From assembly GCA_902729315.2 (NCBI GenBank), contig LR746264.1:250501-314500 (forward strand): DNA of 64,000 nucleotides. Direction: 5' to 3'. This DNA comes from Spirodela intermedia. Lineage: Eukaryota; Streptophyta; Magnoliopsida; Alismatales; Araceae. How positions within the stretch are numbered: position 1 is the first letter of the stretch; each line of letters opens with the position of its first letter. The notes under the pieces were generated by a model that saw only the letters and a list, made by a program, of their open reading frames with translations, was not told the origin of the DNA and did not search any database. Shown piece after piece: positions 44,242 to 56,415 of this stretch. The translations under genes and the position numbers were made by a program.

Positions 44242-46385
44242 TCAGTGCCTTATCTGAATGTTGCCAGGTTTAAGTCCAAGCGGAACAAAGAAAATCTGCA
44301 AAGGGATAAAGGAGGAGGTTTTCTTACCCCCTTCTGGGCCGACGATGATGAGTCCACTGGCCTCTAATCTAGAGAGATTTAAGGTTTTACAAAGAGGACT
44401 TGCTCCAGCTGCGGCGAGGAAAGCAAGCTTGGTCTCGGCAATCTGAGATGAACAGGGGAAAGAAGAAATCAACGAAGATTATTTCCACATATTTCACAGA
44501 GAACCTGCTCGATCTTATACGCTAATCAAATCACACCAGATTCCGGAAGAATGGCAAGATAACTTGTGATCGCTCCCTTGGGCGGCTGTCAACAATAATT
44601 AACAGACTCGAGATTTCCACGGAGCATTGTTCTAGAAAAATATTAAGACTATAAGCCACTCACTTATGATTCAAGCCAGAGGGATACGAAGTAATTCGCT
44701 CCCCGGTGGGCATTCTCTATCATTTTCTTTCATGAGATCCCTAGGAAAAACACTTTGGTCGGGACCTGAGCACATCCTAGGTACGTGTATTCATGGGATT
44801 TTAATGAACAGATCAAACAATAGCATGGGTTCCAGGTAAAAATCAGTTAAAAGCTCAGTGACACAAGATAGATCATCTCTTTACAGATGATACACGATCA
44901 CAACTGTTTCAGTGATTCTATAATTCTAGTTGTGTATGGTATCAGCAAAAGCGATTTTATGGTCATTTTGCTTTCCTTGAAAGTCATCGTGAGAATCTCA
45001 GGCAGCATTTAATTATTTCATTGCAACTCGAAAAAAGAATCGACTCACAACTGGCAAAAAGTCCTGAAACTTCAAAGGAGGATTCAGCTTCATTTCATCC
45101 AGTCGTTGACCTACATAAACATAGAGAATAATCTAGTAAGCCAAATGAAACCTCAGAGGAACAGTTGATGGATCCATATATCGCCCATGTGGAAGAACAG
45201 CAGATTTTCCAGAGAGTCGAGAGGAAGTAGATTCATGCACCCACATTGCTTGATAGCAGCTAATACAACTCGCTGCAACCGGTCTACTCGATTCTCTGTA
45301 ATTGAAGAAGACCTTTCGGCCAGCAATGGTGTTATGCTCCTCGCTCCAAGCTCCTGGGAACAAACAGAGTTACACAATCAAGGCGTACAGAGAAACAAAA
45401 CCCTATTGGGCTTGCCAAACGAGGGAGAAAGCATACAGTACACTTCTCAACTAGCCAATCTCCTCGGCCACCTTTCAAGCTGCCTGCAGTGCGCAAATAA
45501 TTGTGAACACTACACAAAATACTAAAGAGGTTATGGCAGAACGGGTGATCACAGAAAACTCACCGAAAGCTGCAAAAACATCCCACTGAGCGCTTTTAGG
45601 AGTGACCACTTTTGGTTCATCAGACGCCAGGAAGTCAATCCCAGTTCGGTCAATGCCGTCTATATATCCTTCGATCACGACTCCCCTCCCATTGAAGAGT
45701 TCTACCCTTACAATCCATGACGGGAAACGATCTAGGTTATTGTTTAAGCATACATTGGTGCACATGATGCAAATTATTTCTACAGGATTGGAAACCTGCG
45801 CCCAATTCAGATAAAACTCATGCGTTATAGATTATTTGCATTCATCTGGAACTCAAACACCGGATTCGGGAGAGACTGAACAACACCTAGCGTTAGGTCC
45901 CACCCCAATGAACTGGCATGCAACTGGCCGAGAAAAGAAGAGGCGCGATAAGGATAACGTTCATCGCCAGCTCTCAGAACAGGCATCATTATCAGAGATT
46001 ATGTGAGAGAGAAGCACACCTGTCGTTGACACGCAGACGCAAGACCTTCGCCATGTGCCAGAACTCATCCCCCTGAACACGAACCGTCTCACCCTGCAGC
46101 AGTAATTTGTCCACGAATTTATTCCCTCCAATAGAATGCTCCTCGCGGCTACACCACGAGACGAAGAGGAGAAACAAGTTCCAAGCTCCAACCAACGAAC
46201 GGGAAGAGAGAGTCGCTGACCTTGGAAGAGGGAAGTATTTGGGAATAGAAGCGGGGGAGGCCGCCACGCGATCGATCGCCGGACACCGACGAAGACGAGA
46301 AGGCCCGTACGGCCGCCGGAGGCACAGTTCGACATGAACGGATCGTGGAGATGGAGATGGGCGATCGGAGCCCCAGGGCCAGCAT
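43821..46385 (-). CDS. RsmE-family 16S rRNA m3U methyltransferase, organellar
   Basis: RsmE enzymes methylate N3 of a 16S rRNA uridine using S-adenosylmethionine; plant copies resemble At1g50000 and are predicted to act in plastids. Eight exons give 296 residues: 46221-46385, 46020-46093, 45564-45706, 45437-45483, 45245-45353, 45049-45110, 44328-44442, 43821-43996. All joints are GT/AG and in frame. Exon 1 is Ser/Arg-rich like a transit peptide and ends GGLPRFYSQILPSSK. Exon 2 holds the RNA-binding-like domain start GDEFWHMAKVLRLR. Exon 4-5 carries GGRGDWLVEKCT and ELGARSITPLLAERS. The SPOUT cofactor loops are GLIIVGPEG (exon 7) and VGLGPCRLRVETAAVALL (exon 8). The exon 5 donor is chosen at T|GTGGGT because it restores the family sequence KQCQRL. 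Intron 7 contains a long (GA) tract. Confidence 0.93.
44190..44239. repeat. (GA)25 microsatellite in the last intron of the RsmE-like gene
   Basis: Pure GA tract on the plus strand. In the minus-strand transcript it is a (CU)25 tract about 90 bases after the exon 7 donor. Confidence 0.95.
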
Positions 46386-47610
46386 CTTCTCCTCCCGGCC
46401 ACCGGAGCCAACAGACACTGAAGCTCTGTCACCGGGACCGTTGGGGATTGACTACTTACTGCTGCTACTTGAGCGAGGTAAAGCGATAAACCCTTGGCAG
46501 GGAATTCCCACGTTTGTTTCGCCGGAATGTGCGGGAATCGACTACCTTTAACGACCCGGCCTGGAGAAGCCCAGTTTCTCCTAACGTCGGGCTTCACAGT
46601 TGGATCGTACTAAATTTTCGGGCTGATATCGGGCTCGGAGAAGGTCCGGCCCGGTTTTCCCGGGGACCGGTCCACCTCAATATGCATGGCCCAGGCCCGG
46701 CCCGGTGACCTCTTTTAGAGATGCAAGGAAATGAAATTTCGCGAAAACATACTATTTATTAAAACTCCTCACTTGATATTTTAATAATTTGTCCTCATAA
46801 AAGAATCATTTCTTCATAATAACATCCATAGATCCATATTTGTCTATGTACCGCTTTCAAACATGTGGAGATTTTGCCAGAACAACCTCCACTCTTAATT
46901 AATTAATCAGTGTAGAAAAAACCCACGAGGAACACACGTGGTGACTCAAAGGCGGGCCGATTTGGGCCGGGAGGAGTTATCAAAATGGGCCAGGCCGAAT
47001 TGAATCATAGCCGAGGAGACCACCCATGGTTTTGACGAAGGCGAAGTCTCAGAAGCGGCGGCAGTCTTTTAAGGCTACCGAATTACGACCAGGAACTGTC
47101 GTTGACTAAAAAAAACTAGTCGTCGGCCCCGTTCAAAGAGAGGCGGCCGTGGGTAATCGGGATATGGCTGCCGTTTGTGCGGTGATGGATCGCTTAGTCT
47201 CACTCCGATTAGCGTCACCATAGTTTTCTTAGAATATCTGAAATACCCCTAACAGTCTTCGTTATCCTCGTTTCCTCTCCGAGCCGACCTCCCAGTCGTC
47301 CCCTCTCCCCTTGTCTGCCTGCGGGCTTCCTATGTCGTCATCGCCGGGGCATGGCAGGGCCACGAGTTTAACCAATTTTTCCGGGCGCCGGAGGGGAAAT
47401 ATCGGGGTGAACGAAGGCGTATTTATACGCTGGTGGCGGATAGTCTTCTCGCGCGAGACGAATAGGTCGTCAATTCGCCAATTCCTCCGCCACTCGGAGT
47501 AGATCCAGCGCCCTTTCTAGGGTTTCGGGGTGGTGGGTTCGATCGCCATTGCCAGGACGAAGCGAGGTATCTAACCTTGTTGTTGTTATTGCTCTTCTTC
47601 TTCTTCTTCG
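46386..47610. other. Divergent promoter region, RsmE-like / PP2-A10-like
   Basis: About 1.2 kb lies between two start codons facing away from each other. The left part is GC-rich with GGCCCGG words. Positions 46730-46960 are AT-rich. No gene is supported. Confidence 0.55.
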
Positions 47611-48867
47611 ATGGAGCTCCCTATGGCGAGGGCGGCGCTGGATTTTTCGCGGAGGCGTCGAAGATGGCTCCTCCTCCTCGCCGCCGCTGGGGCTGCTGGG
47701 TACGGCGCCTACAGGGTCTACCACCTCCCTGCGGTGGCTGAGAAGAGGCGGAGGCTGGCGAAGCTTCTCAGGGCCATGGTTTCCTTGGCGGAGGCCTTCT
47801 CCGCGTCGGCGGAGACGTTCGGGCTGGTCTCGGAGGACGTGAACCTGTTCCTCCGCAGCGACTCGGACAAGATCCCCCCCAGCCTGACGCAGCTCTCCAA
47901 GATCGCCGTCTCCGATGAGTTCGCCGGCTCCGTGTCGAGGATCTCCGAGGCGGTGACCTTCGGTGTGCTGCGGGGGGTCGTCGCCTCCGAGTCCGGCTCG
48001 GGAAGCAAACCCGGATCGCAGACCGAATCGAGCGTTGCTGAGAGGCTTCTGGACAAGCTCTTCTCCACCGCCGGCTCCGGTTTCGCCTCGGTGGTGGTCG
48101 GGAGCTTCGCCAGAAACCTGGTGATGGCCCTCTACTCCGCGCAGGCTGAGATGTCGACCGGAGCGGCTTCCGACGGCGGCGGCGGCGCCGCAGATGCCTC
48201 CTCTGTGCCTCAGTGGGTTAGTCTGATCTGCGACGACAAGTTCCGGCTGCTGATTGGAGACTGCATCCAGGCCTTCGTAGGTACGGCCGTCGCGGTGTAC
48301 CTGGACAAGACTATGGACCTCAACACGTTTGACGATATGTTCTCTGGTCTCACCAATCCGAAGCACGATGCCAAGATGAAAGAGGTGCTGGTCTCGGTCT
48401 GTAATGGCGCCGTGGAGACCCTCGTCAAGACCTCCCACCATGTGCTCACCAGCGCGAGCCCGGGTTCGAGTTCATCGACGGACAGAGACGAAGAAGCCGA
48501 TGCAGAAGAGGCTCTGTCGACGAAGCGCAACAGTACGAGATTGCTCGACGCCGGCGTTAAGGAGACCATTGGTGCCGGATGGATAGACGTGGTGTCGTCG
48601 ACGCTGGCCGTCCCGAGCAATCGGAGCTTCGTTCTCGATTTGACAGGGAGGGTGACATCTGAAACGGTGAAATCTTTCCTCGACATGTTACCCCGCAGTC
48701 TGTCCTACAGTGCACAGAGGGGTGTGAAGGTCGTCCGGGGGGAGATTGCTGAGAGAGGCGCGGAAGTGATGAGGTACGTCACCACCAAGTCCATGCTCTC
48801 CGTCACAGTGTGCCTCGCCCTGTGCTTGCACTTGTTCTCCGAAACGAGGGTCCTGGTTCCTGCATAG
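47611..48867 (+). CDS. PHLOEM PROTEIN 2-LIKE A10-like membrane protein
   Basis: This single-exon gene encodes 418 residues and closely follows the plant family annotated PP2-A10-like (At1g10150), whose function is not established. The N-terminus LDFSRRRRRWLLLLAAAGAAGYGAYRVYH combines a basic stretch with a membrane segment. A helical, charged body follows, with the family blocks SDKIPPSLTQLSKIA, SDEFAGSVSRISEA and ICDDKFRLLIGDCIQAFVGT. A second hydrophobic segment near the end (SMLSVTVCLALCLHLF) suggests a tail anchor. It lacks an obvious PP2 lectin domain despite the name. The ATG at 47611 matches the family start. A CTT-rich leader directly precedes it. Confidence 0.87.
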   Translation: MELPMARAALDFSRRRRRWLLLLAAAGAAGYGAYRVYHLPAVAEKRRRLAKLLRAMVSLAEAFSASAETFGLVSEDVNLFLRSDSDKIPPSLTQLSKIAVSDEFAGSVSRISEAVTFGVLRGVVASESGSGSKPGSQTESSVAERLLDKLFSTAGSGFASVVVGSFARNLVMALYSAQAEMSTGAASDGGGGAADASSVPQWVSLICDDKFRLLIGDCIQAFVGTAVAVYLDKTMDLNTFDDMFSGLTNPKHDAKMKEVLVSVCNGAVETLVKTSHHVLTSASPGSSSSTDRDEEADAEEALSTKRNSTRLLDAGVKETIGAGWIDVVSSTLAVPSNRSFVLDLTGRVTSETVKSFLDMLPRSLSYSAQRGVKVVRGEIAERGAEVMRYVTTKSMLSVTVCLALCLHLFSETRVLVPA

Positions 48868-51388
48868 CCTCTCGATTAGTTCCAGCTGAATAGGCTTTCT
48901 TTCCATGATCCTCATTCAAAGTTCCTTTAAGCCGGGGCTTGTTCGATCTGTGGGTTGATAGAAATAACATGTTCGATATTTCCATTTTTTGTCAAACTGG
49001 AACTCGTGGACCATTTTGTAGCCTCAAATGATGATGTGCATTGCTTGATCATCCTACTGATCACGATTATTTTGAATAGAATGCAATATGAGAAATGTTT
49101 GCGCATAACAGAGTCCTCCTGAACCTTGAGATCCTCGTGTGATCAGATTATTTTTCAATATTCAGGAGCTATAATTCTGGTGCAAGAATCATCTAATCAT
49201 GCAAGAATTTTCACCGGTCAGTTGCTGCAGACGTAATGAACATATTTGCTTTATCTTCACCCCGTTCATTGTCTTCTGGTTTTTGTTGTCATGCTTGGAA
49301 CTTTGCAGTTACCAACCAGAGAGATCGGCTTTCTGTCAAAAGTCAACGCTTTAGTAGCTTCATCTCCTTGAAGGGGCTCATAGATACCATTTCTATCTTC
49401 CGTTGTTCAACGCTTGTGAACCCCGTAAAGTATCGTATCATTTTCTATTTTTACCCTTCATTAAAACACGCTCACAGAGACGGACCCTAATTAATGGTGT
49501 TTCAGTTCCATATTTAAGAGAAAATGGGCCCTCTGGCAATAAATGCTCCATATGGCCACTGACAATGGGTAACCCTTCTCCGGCCCACAATGCATAGCCC
49601 CTAGCTAGGCGTCGCTCATCCCATAAGCTCGGAGGACCGTGAAAAAATATCCCGCCTATTGGGCCCATTTATCGGCCCCCGAACCGGGTCTAAAACGTCA
49701 AAATCCAAGTATCCTCCTCCTACCCCCGATCCGTTGACATTCTTCCCAGCTCATTCACATGGTGTTGAAACGTTTAATAATCGTTGAGTATGTGGAGGGC
49801 GGCGGTGGTTGGTGCGGTGGGCCTGGCGGGACTTCGGTTCCCGGCCCACTAACCACCGCCTGAGGCTCATCTGTACGTTCCTGTGTCCGATCCTGCACGA
49901 TCTGCCTGGACCGTGATCGGATCCGATCGCCGGGAGCCTAATCCACCTCCGGTACTCCGAGTTCCACTCCTCTCGTTTGTACGCGAATCCAGAACTCCCG
50001 GAAAAAGAGAAGGGGAAGCTGTAATGCTGACGTAGGCGATGGTCAGTATGACCTCCGTCTTCGAGAGAGAAGATCCGACGCGTGGCGCTGACAATGGGGA
50101 TTCCTCCCACAATAAGCGGGACCCACAGACCGTCACGCGTCATCGCACAGGATTAGGGCAGACGTGGACCCGACCAACCCATCGGGACAAAGTCAACCAG
50201 GTTCAAGTTGTTTTCGATACAGTGACCTTTAATGTTAATTCGGTGCATTGACCCTGATAGCCTTCAGTCGTCTCTCTCATTTCGGAGGGTCAACTCCGCG
50301 GGCGGCGGGGGACGGCTGACGGCGATCCCTCGGACAACTGGAGCTCGACCGAGGTCCTCGACAGGATGCTCGTGGAAATAATTATCCGCGGTTTGAACTG
50401 AGCCGAAGATTCAGAATAGCTAGCGCTACCAGTTGCCAATCGATCACCAATTATTTGACCATGGAAATTAATACGATACTGAACCTTATTATTGACTCTG
50501 TAACCTTATTTTCAAGGCATCTAGCTTTGATTAAAATGGGTCAACCCAATCCTCTCTCTCTCTGCATTCCATGCTTTTGAAATTGCGGGTCAACCTTTTG
50601 TGGTGTCATCCACCAACAGATGACGTTCATTACCTTTTAATGATGTTAGTTAGGTGGTCTGTGCGTGGACTGAGTGGAGATAAATAAGATATATTCGTTG
50701 ATTATTCGCGCAGGGATCGAGAGAGATCCAGAAATTTCTTCGCAAACAGACAAACAAATAAACAAATAAATAGGTATAGATGTATTGCCCTCTATGGCAT
50801 TTGGGCAAAGTCTCCTAATCGGAATCAGGGGCATTTGTTCTGATTTGGGATGGTAACGGCGCAAGTGGACATGCAGCTCGTTTGATGACAGAAGCGCGTC
50901 CAACGCGTGGTCCATTTGAGATGGTGAAAGGTTTTGATGGGTTTCGGTGTACGAGTTTGGATCAGATTCCCAGTGGGTCGAAGAAATCAGAGATCTACTC
51001 GCCGAACGTAGCCACCAATGAATTCGGCTAGAACGAGGTGTGGTTTCCTCTCTAGGAGAAAGAAATTAACGCTTCAATCTACTTCGACTTCGTTTTTATC
51101 AGCATCCTGCTACTCTTCCTGGTATGGTTTCCGGTTCATCGACAGAATCTTTTTGAAGGTTTCTTCCCCAAAAGCGGCAGATGAGGATCGATGCCTCCGA
51201 CGGGCTGAAAACCCAGATTCCCCGAGGGACGGAGAGGATCGGCGGTGGATGGAACGCACTCGGAAGTATTCAATTTGTATAAAAATCTGGGATGAAATCG
51301 GTGTCGAACAGGTCGAGATGTCTACAAAACGGACCCTAATCGATCCAAGAGCCAGAAAGAGGGAAGAACATGTGAAGCTGCTGCCGTC
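48868..51388. other. Intergenic, PP2-A10-like 3' side to phytosulfokine 3' side
   Basis: About 2.5 kb lies between converging genes. I see no supported gene. An ATG-started frame at 51018-51413 (131 codons) overlaps the end of the phytosulfokine gene antisense and matches nothing I know. GGCCC words occur at 49520-49680 and 49800-49860. Confidence 0.5.
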
Positions 51389-51731
51389 TCAGTGCTTCTT
51401 CCCTTGGGTGTAGATGTAGTCGAGGTGAGCTGCAAGGGTCCTCCTCATCAAGCATTCATCACCGCAGTCCTCAACCTCGGCATCCGACTGCTCCTCTGCG
51501 GCGACCTACAGAAAATCAAGTAATTGCCGTGGCGGCGAAGATCAGAGGCCTGAGAATCCTTTGCTAACCCGTGGATTCGACAGAAGGCCCGGGTTGGTGA
51601 GAGATGAGAGAGGGAGAACGAACCAGCGGCTGGTGGGCTGCTCTGGAGTCTGCAGGCTCCGGCCGGGCGGCCTCCGTCATGAAGAGCAGGAGGGCCAGCA
51701 CGATCACAGTGATGCTGATGCTCTTCGACAT
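51389..51731 (-). CDS. PSK: Phytosulfokine precursor
   Basis: The product is a secreted precursor of the sulfated pentapeptide phytosulfokine, which signals through PSKR receptor kinases to promote cell growth and alter immunity. Exon 1 (51624-51731) and exon 2 (51389-51505) give 74 residues. Residues 1-22 are a signal peptide (ITVIVLALLLFMTEAA). Exon 2 holds the family signature EDCGDECLMRRTLAAHLDYI and then the mature YIYTQ followed by GKKH. Both tyrosines have acidic residues upstream, as needed for sulfation (the aspartate directly before the first Tyr). The intron (51506-51623) is GT/AG, phase 0, at the usual place for PSK genes. A (GA) tract lies in the upstream leader at about 51800-51822. 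Confidence 0.96.
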
Positions 51732-52226
51732 CCTTCGGCTCAGGGAGATTAGGAGATGTCCGGAGGGATGAGGTATGTCTTTATTTGTACGTATGCCGAG
51801 AGAGAGAGAGAGAGAGAGAGAGTAGAGGAAGAACTGGGAGGGGCTCGAGGAGGATGAAGATCTCTCCGAAGGTGGAAGACGGAGGGAGCGTGGGGTTGAT
51901 CTTTCCGAAGCGCGTGATAGGGGCCGAGTCTTGGGAACTTGGAGTCTCCGTATAAATAATGGGGGACAACACGGCACGGACGGCGGAGAACGCGATATAA
52001 TAAGGACGAAACGATTCAGAGAGAGCGAGAGAAAGAGCACCTTCTCTCTCTCATTTTCTCAACAGTTTGCGACCTCCGTGTGACAGCACTACAGCACCTC
52101 GTCCAAGAGAAGCTTACAACAGTCATCCCCAACCTGACCAGATGTAACGCTGACTGGTGGAATTTTATAGATCAGCGAAGATGGGCTTCCAAAGCAAAGG
52201 TCAAAATGATTCGATTCCTGTTAAAG

Positions 52227-52228
<2 letters not shown>

Positions 52229-52263
<35 letters not shown>
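52229..52263. repeat. (CT)17 microsatellite
   Basis: Pure CT tract in gene-free DNA between phytosulfokine and bZIP. Confidence 0.95.
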
Positions 52264-52267
<4 letters not shown>

Positions 52268-52939
52268 ATCTCCAGCTCAGGCCGTCAAAAAGATGGAAAA
52301 GACGAGGAGGCTGTGTTCACATGCGTTAACCTGCGTAAGCTCTAGTCTGGAGGGAACCCGTAAATATTGACCAAGCCGCATCCTTCAGCAAGCATCTAAC
52401 AGTCGACGAGAATATTTCCCCGTCTGGATTGCCCTCTGACTTTGTGATCGGATGATCACCGGTTGTTGCCCTACTGACCCACGATCCATCATCTTATCCA
52501 ACGACATACGCGAACAATCTCTCTCTGAATATGTGTATTTTAGTCTAAGTCTGCTGAGCACGGGACAACGGTGGAGATCTGCACGACCGGGCAAAGCACG
52601 AGAAGATAAACTCTCCGTATCTATTGACTAAACGCTGCGCTGTAGTCCACCCGTCGGCAATGGGCGGCTGTTTTGTCGGGGAGGTCAGTTTGACCACGTG
52701 ATATCGCGCCGCCTTAGCAGCCGCACCCTGGACGACGGCGAACCTGGTTCTACTCTGCATGGTTTTCGTCCACCAGCGAGAGAGAGAGGCCACCCTCTGA
52801 GGGAGGGTTTTGCCCCTTACCTTCGTGATCCGGCTCCAGAGTGTGAACGCCGCCGCGGGGGAACTGACGGCCAATGGCTATGTCGGCAGATTAAAATTTA
52901 TTGCAGCTTCTTCTTGCAACAGGGATTGATAGCGGACGA

Positions 52940-52942
<3 letters not shown>

Positions 52943-52976
<34 letters not shown>
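52943..52976. repeat. (GA)17 microsatellite
   Basis: Pure GA tract, followed by a GCC/ACC-rich stretch and then, about 260 bases on, a second shorter GA tract with partly similar flanks (TTGATAGC). Confidence 0.95.
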
Positions 52977-52978
<2 letters not shown>

Positions 52979-54627
52979 CATCACCACCGCCGCCGCTTCT
53001 TCTTGGTCGGCGGCAACAGAATCATCACCGCCGCCGGAAACAGGTGGCAGAGGGAGAGGTGAGAGGAACCAGCACGGAGGCTGGTCGGGCAATGAAAATC
53101 CAGTGCAGTTCCAGCCGATGATTGTCTTCAGCTGCTGACCTACGGGAAGGGGAAGACTAGGACTGGCTCCAACCGGACACGGAGATTGATAGCCGAGGAT
53201 AAACGCGAGAGAGAGCAAGAGAGCGAAAGAGAGAGGGAGGGAGAGAGAGAGAGAGAGTTATCTTGTGCAGTATCTGTGAATGAATGAATCCGATGCCACA
53301 TGAGGGGTCCATTAAGGCCCATTATGGGGGGGGCGGGGCGTGACGATGTTTTCCGATTGTACTGGGCCCAGACCGTGCGGCGTGGCGACGTAGGTTAAAA
53401 GATAGGCAAATTAAACCTAATACAGGATTCAATAGGCCCATGAAGGCCCAATAAACCTATTAATCTTGACTGCTGAGCTGCCGGGATCATATTAGTTATC
53501 TTTCTGACGTCCATCATCGCCAAACTACACAACATGGTCCTGAAAATATGGACCACGGTCAAGTATTATTTTAGTCAGCGCATTTCAGGTGGTGGTGGGG
53601 GGCGGGGGAGGGTGCCCTGTGGGCTCCACCAGCCTGTGAGTCTGACTGGTCCAACCAGCTTTCCCCTCTTTTTTTCGAGCGTGAGCCCTAAAAACAATTC
53701 AATAAATGATCAAATAAATAAAAAAAGAAGTCGAGGTCCGTCCTTGACTATGTTCGGGCGGACCTTTCGTGTGGTTCTCCCCCGGTACATTTCTTTCCTA
53801 GACCCATGTGGCCATCTGACCGTCACCCACGTGTCTCCTCTCTCTCTCTCTCTCTATGGACCGCACACACCCAAAGTTGAGGCGTCTTTTACTGGGCTTG
53901 GACCCTGCATGACTCTGAGAAAAAAGCCCACAAAGTGGATTCTGGGTATGGCCCCATGAAGATCAGGCACAGCGAGGGAGCGAGAGAGAGAGAGAGAGAG
54001 TATGCAGTAACGTAGGCATAACCATGCATGAAAAAACCACACGGGTGCTGAGGCGTGCAACGTCTCATGGACATAAGAAGAAACACACTGGAGGGGGGAT
54101 TTGAGGCTGGATCCCCTCGGCATCGGCCGTACGCGAGCCGACAGTTCGTGTGCCTCCGCTTACACACGTGCGACGGTCTAACTCCGAGGAAAGAGGCTTT
54201 CGCTGGAGAAGCAGATGGGGCCCCTTGGGCCACCCAACGAAAGCCGACGGTAGCTTTTCCTTCTTTAGACGCCGAGCTCGTAGAACACGCGCAGATGCAG
54301 CCACGTGAATGGAGAGCAACAAGGGGGATGGATCTGCGTATCCATGCACGCTATCGTCTACAGAAAGCTCACCTCGTCCCCCCTCCTCCCACCCAAACTC
54401 CGGAGGCTTGCCGGTGGGCACCTTTATTACTAATATAAATAAATGCATGGAGAGAGAGAGAGAGAGAGGGGAGTGTGCTCCTTTCCCGTGCTTGTGGGTG
54501 GAATACTGCGAAGTGCCTCTCCGATGATAGGATACTGAGGCCCTTTCACCTTGTTCTTTGCTCTTATAACGGAGCTCCGGTAGCTCAGCGGCGAAGGTGA
54601 GGCATCTAACGGTCTATCTCTGAGGCG

Positions 54628-54659
<32 letters not shown>
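54628..54659. repeat. (GA)16 microsatellite
   Basis: Pure GA tract about 900 bases upstream of the bZIP gene. Confidence 0.95.
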
Positions 54660-54661
<2 letters not shown>

Positions 54662-55550
54662 CAATTCCGAACTACAGAGCCAATGGAGCTCGAAGGAGAA
54701 CATTTTCAAACAGCAACGAAGTAGATGTGAGGGGGCAACCGGAAATGGATCTCCCCCATGTGGCCGACAAACACTTAAGAGTCTGAAGGCAAAGGCACTA
54801 AGGGAAAGCTGGATTCCCGTCCTCTCTCTCTCTCTCTTTCTCAACCTCCTGGTTCTCTGAAACTGCACCAGCAGGAGGGGGAGAGAAAGAGGTCCATAGA
54901 AAGAAAGAGATCCGTAGACAGGGAAGGAGCCCAGAAAAAAAATTCTACGTCGCTCCTGCACCCTGAATCTTCCTTGTCTCCCTCGTGCATCCCACCGGAA
55001 CCGACCAGATCCGATCGTTTTCGATCGGGATCTGAATCTCTACCTATTCTTTCTTCATTTACAGCATCTCTGACAGACACCAGCACCCGTAGACGCCGTT
55101 CCGAGGCGAAGGTGACCAGCGGTCGATGAGCTGTTCGGTCATCCTTCTACCGCTGTTCCCTCCCTAGAGATTTGACCCGATGAGATGACGAGTTCCAGTC
55201 AACGCGCCTGAGTACACTCCCCGCCCCGCCCCCGCTCTTCCTTGCTGGACAAGGTAAGACTGACCTGCGGGCCCCCTCCTCACATGACGCCGGAGGGAAA
55301 AGGTGACCAGGAGAACAAAAAAACTTGCCACAAGGAGAATTTTTTGGGTGAGTGCAAGCTGACGCAGCAGTCCACATGGACGTGATCTAAGTCCGCAACG
55401 CTCGGGACGCCACGTGTGCCGTTCCTCCCCCTGCGGGACCTGGTGTTCTCCCCTTCCCACCCTTTCCTTAAATATGTACGCCCTCCGACGGCTTCACTCC
55501 CTTACCAACTCCCTCCTCCGCCCTCACTCCCGACCATCGCGGGCGCAGCC

Positions 55551-56084
55551 ATGCAGTCGCCGGAGAACTTCCTCGCGGGGCAGCTTCCGGCCGTGAAAGA
55601 CGGCGACGGCGATGGCTTCAGGTTCGCGCCGCCGGAAATCTCCGCCGGAGCCCAAACGCAGCAGGCCGAGAGAGAGAGGAGATCCAGCTCCGGCAAGCTG
55701 GGTAGGGACCGGCTGCCCTCGCCGGCGGAGGAGCGGCGGCTCCGCCGCATGGTGTCGAACCGAGAGTCCGCTCGCCGGTCCCGACTGCGGAAGCAGCGGC
55801 ACCTGGAGGAGCTCGCGAACCAGGTAGAGTGGCTCAAATCCAGGAATATGGAGCTGTCGCGTCGGGTGGGGGCCGTCACCGGGCACAGCCGCCTCTTCCG
55901 TCGCGACAATGAGCGCCTCCTCTCCGAGGCCGCCGCTCTCCGGCGAAGGCTGTCGAATCTCCGGCGAGTCCTCATCTTCCGGCACCTGCAAACGGTGGCG
56001 CTGCCGCAGCTCCTCTCCACCGTCCCTGCCCACTCCGGTGGGTTCCCGATGGAGGTTGAGCAGGCTCTCCTCGCGTACAACTAA
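55551..56084 (+). CDS. bZIP transcription factor (group S-like)
   Basis: This is a single-exon gene of 177 residues, the size and intronless structure of group S plant bZIP factors. The basic region is at about 62-80 with the invariant N-x7-R in NRESARRSR (70-78), followed by LRKQRHLEELANQVEWLKSR. The zipper runs from about 85 to 135, with several heptad positions that are not Leu (Val, Asn). The first 60 residues are variable; the C-terminal part is short and hydrophobic. The ATG at 55551 is the first in this frame; the frame opens earlier only through a GTG. An upstream ATG at 55474 starts an overlapping 40-codon frame that would block this start if transcribed, but a TATA-like word overlaps it. 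The target box is expected to be ACGT-cored. Confidence 0.9.
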   Translation: MQSPENFLAGQLPAVKDGDGDGFRFAPPEISAGAQTQQAERERRSSSGKLGRDRLPSPAEERRLRRMVSNRESARRSRLRKQRHLEELANQVEWLKSRNMELSRRVGAVTGHSRLFRRDNERLLSEAAALRRRLSNLRRVLIFRHLQTVALPQLLSTVPAHSGGFPMEVEQALLAYN

Positions 56085-56364
56085 GTCGGTGGCGATGGAC
56101 GAGGTGGAGACGGCGGTGCCCTCAATCCTTCCCTCTGCTGCACCGGCCGTCATCTTCTTTGTCGTCGCCGCCGCCGCCGCGCCGCCTCCATTTGTAGATT
56201 ATTACTGCTAAAAGAAAGTGTGAGGAGGTGATGTCCCTCTGGTGAGAAGTAGACAGCTCTTGTATTTATGGCTTCATATATATTATTTTTCAACTATATT
56301 CGATGGTATAATCTTATGTACGTGCTTTCTATCACCCTAGCACGCATGTCCATGCCTACACGAG

Positions 56365-56415
<51 letters not shown>

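Larger units (their letters stand above)
51732..55550. other. 3.8 kb intergenic region rich in microsatellites
   Basis: This lies between the divergent phytosulfokine and bZIP genes. Dinucleotide tracts occur at 51800-51822, 52229-52263, 52943-52976, 53238-53258, 53828-53855, 53980-54001, 54448-54468 and 54628-54659. The minus-strand frame at 52545-52874 has no ATG start and matches nothing I recognise. The last part is the bZIP promoter, with a TTAAATATG TATA-like word at 55468-55476. Confidence 0.5.

Noticed and set aside
51018..51413. 131-codon plus-strand ORF with ATG
   Set aside because: It overlaps the end of the phytosulfokine gene antisense and shows no conserved motif.
52545..52874. 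109-codon minus-strand ORF
   Set aside because: It starts only with TTG, has no family resemblance, and lies among microsatellites.
54571..54600. tRNA-like 5' end (GGTAGCTCAGCGG, resembling a D-arm/A box)
   Set aside because: No matching T-arm/B box or acceptor stem follows within 90 bases; the sequence runs into a (GA) tract.
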